Source: Mesorhizobium atlanticum
Lineage (GTDB): Bacteria; Pseudomonadota; Alphaproteobacteria; Rhizobiales; Rhizobiaceae
Assembly (NCBI RefSeq): GCF_003289965.1
Contig: NZ_QMBQ01000009.1
Location: forward strand, 186,001 to 250,000
Length of the DNA stretch: 64,000 nt
Direction of reading: 5' to 3'
Part shown: positions 63,799 through 64,000 of the stretch, piece after piece
Layout: the number at the start of each line of letters is the position of its first letter
Position numbering within the stretch: the stretch's first letter is position 1
Translations under genes and position numbers: made by a program
The notes under the pieces: generated by a model
Told to the model about the DNA's origin: nothing
The model's database searches: none
Seen by the model: the letters and a program-made list of their open reading frames with translations, nothing else

Positions 63799-64000
63799 CA
63801 AAATGCCGAGTGCCTTTGATGAAAAAGGACCTCAGCGACTGTGGGCCTGAGCTGCCGCGCCGTTCAAATGGCACGAGCCTGCGGAGTACGGGGCAACGAA
63901 CCGGTGCCGCGATGCCCCTAATGAACCTTAGGCGGTCTGGAGCGGGAAAACGTAGGCCTGGCCAGCCGGATCCGGTGGAAACCCGGGCCTCCAACGGTTT
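63799..64000 (+). other. Window end, possible start of an fseA-like gene
   Basis: A plus frame near 63870 reads FKWHEPAEYGATNR, faintly like the start of the regulator domain found in FseA-type genes, but it stops soon at 63930. Too little to call. Confidence 0.2.

Noticed and set aside
1..64000. CRISPR array, tRNA or rRNA genes
   Set aside because: No regularly spaced repeats, and no cloverleaf or rRNA-like stretches were seen on either strand by eye. The Cas4-like nuclease is not accompanied by cas genes.

Overview
The window reads as accessory DNA from an alphaproteobacterium of the Hyphomicrobiales, most likely Mesorhizobium. It is GC-rich, full of rhizobial-type SDR, acetoin-type E1 and betaine-binding genes, and carries remnants of the ParB / DUF1403 / ScpB block common on rhizobial plasmids and islands. 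It ends in a divergent XRE / DUF2285 pair that looks like the qseC/qseM switch of Mesorhizobium symbiosis islands (ICEs). I see no rRNA, tRNA or CRISPR. The genus is inferred, not shown.

0-13 kb is a defence island. A degenerate PIN-like gene and a patatin-like phospholipase face a tightly coupled five-gene operon on the minus strand: XRE regulator, Cas4/RecB-type PD-(D/E)XK nuclease with a four-cysteine pattern, a long prokaryotic Argonaute with an apparent DEDD tetrad, a small helical protein, and an HExxH protein. Divergent from it is a phosphoribosyltransferase-like / NADAR pair. After remnants of an SMC-type ATPase comes a SIR2-HerA pair.

13.4-14.4 kb holds frameshifted ScpB and DUF1403 remnants. 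14.9-31.5 kb is metabolic. Two paralogous E1-alpha/E1-beta + SDR modules, one with a stand-alone lipoyl domain and neither with a visible E2 acyltransferase or E3, flank a plus-strand run of SDR, SDR, DRE-TIM aldolase, SerC-like aminotransferase and HAD phosphatase.

31.8-48 kb, plus 54.3-55.4 kb, reads as a quaternary-amine/betaine (possibly also DMSP) utilisation zone. It has two orphan ProX-type betaine-binding proteins, an aldehyde dehydrogenase / DapA-family lyase / FAD oxidase operon resembling the HypE-HypD-HypO set of hydroxyproline catabolism, a DddP-like M24 metalloenzyme, a ferredoxin reductase-ferredoxin-membrane di-iron hydroxylase-PanB-like operon with a divergent LysR regulator, and, beyond IS debris, an enolase-superfamily enzyme very like hydroxyproline-betaine 2-epimerase (HpbD).

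48-60 kb is a junkyard of IS and recombinase fragments (ISAs1, IS5, IS91, serine and tyrosine recombinases) with a ParB pseudogene, two SDRs and an AT-richer CmcI-like methyltransferase. 60-64 kb has a prolyl oligopeptidase, an OmpW porin and the qseC/qseM-like switch with two palindromic operators.
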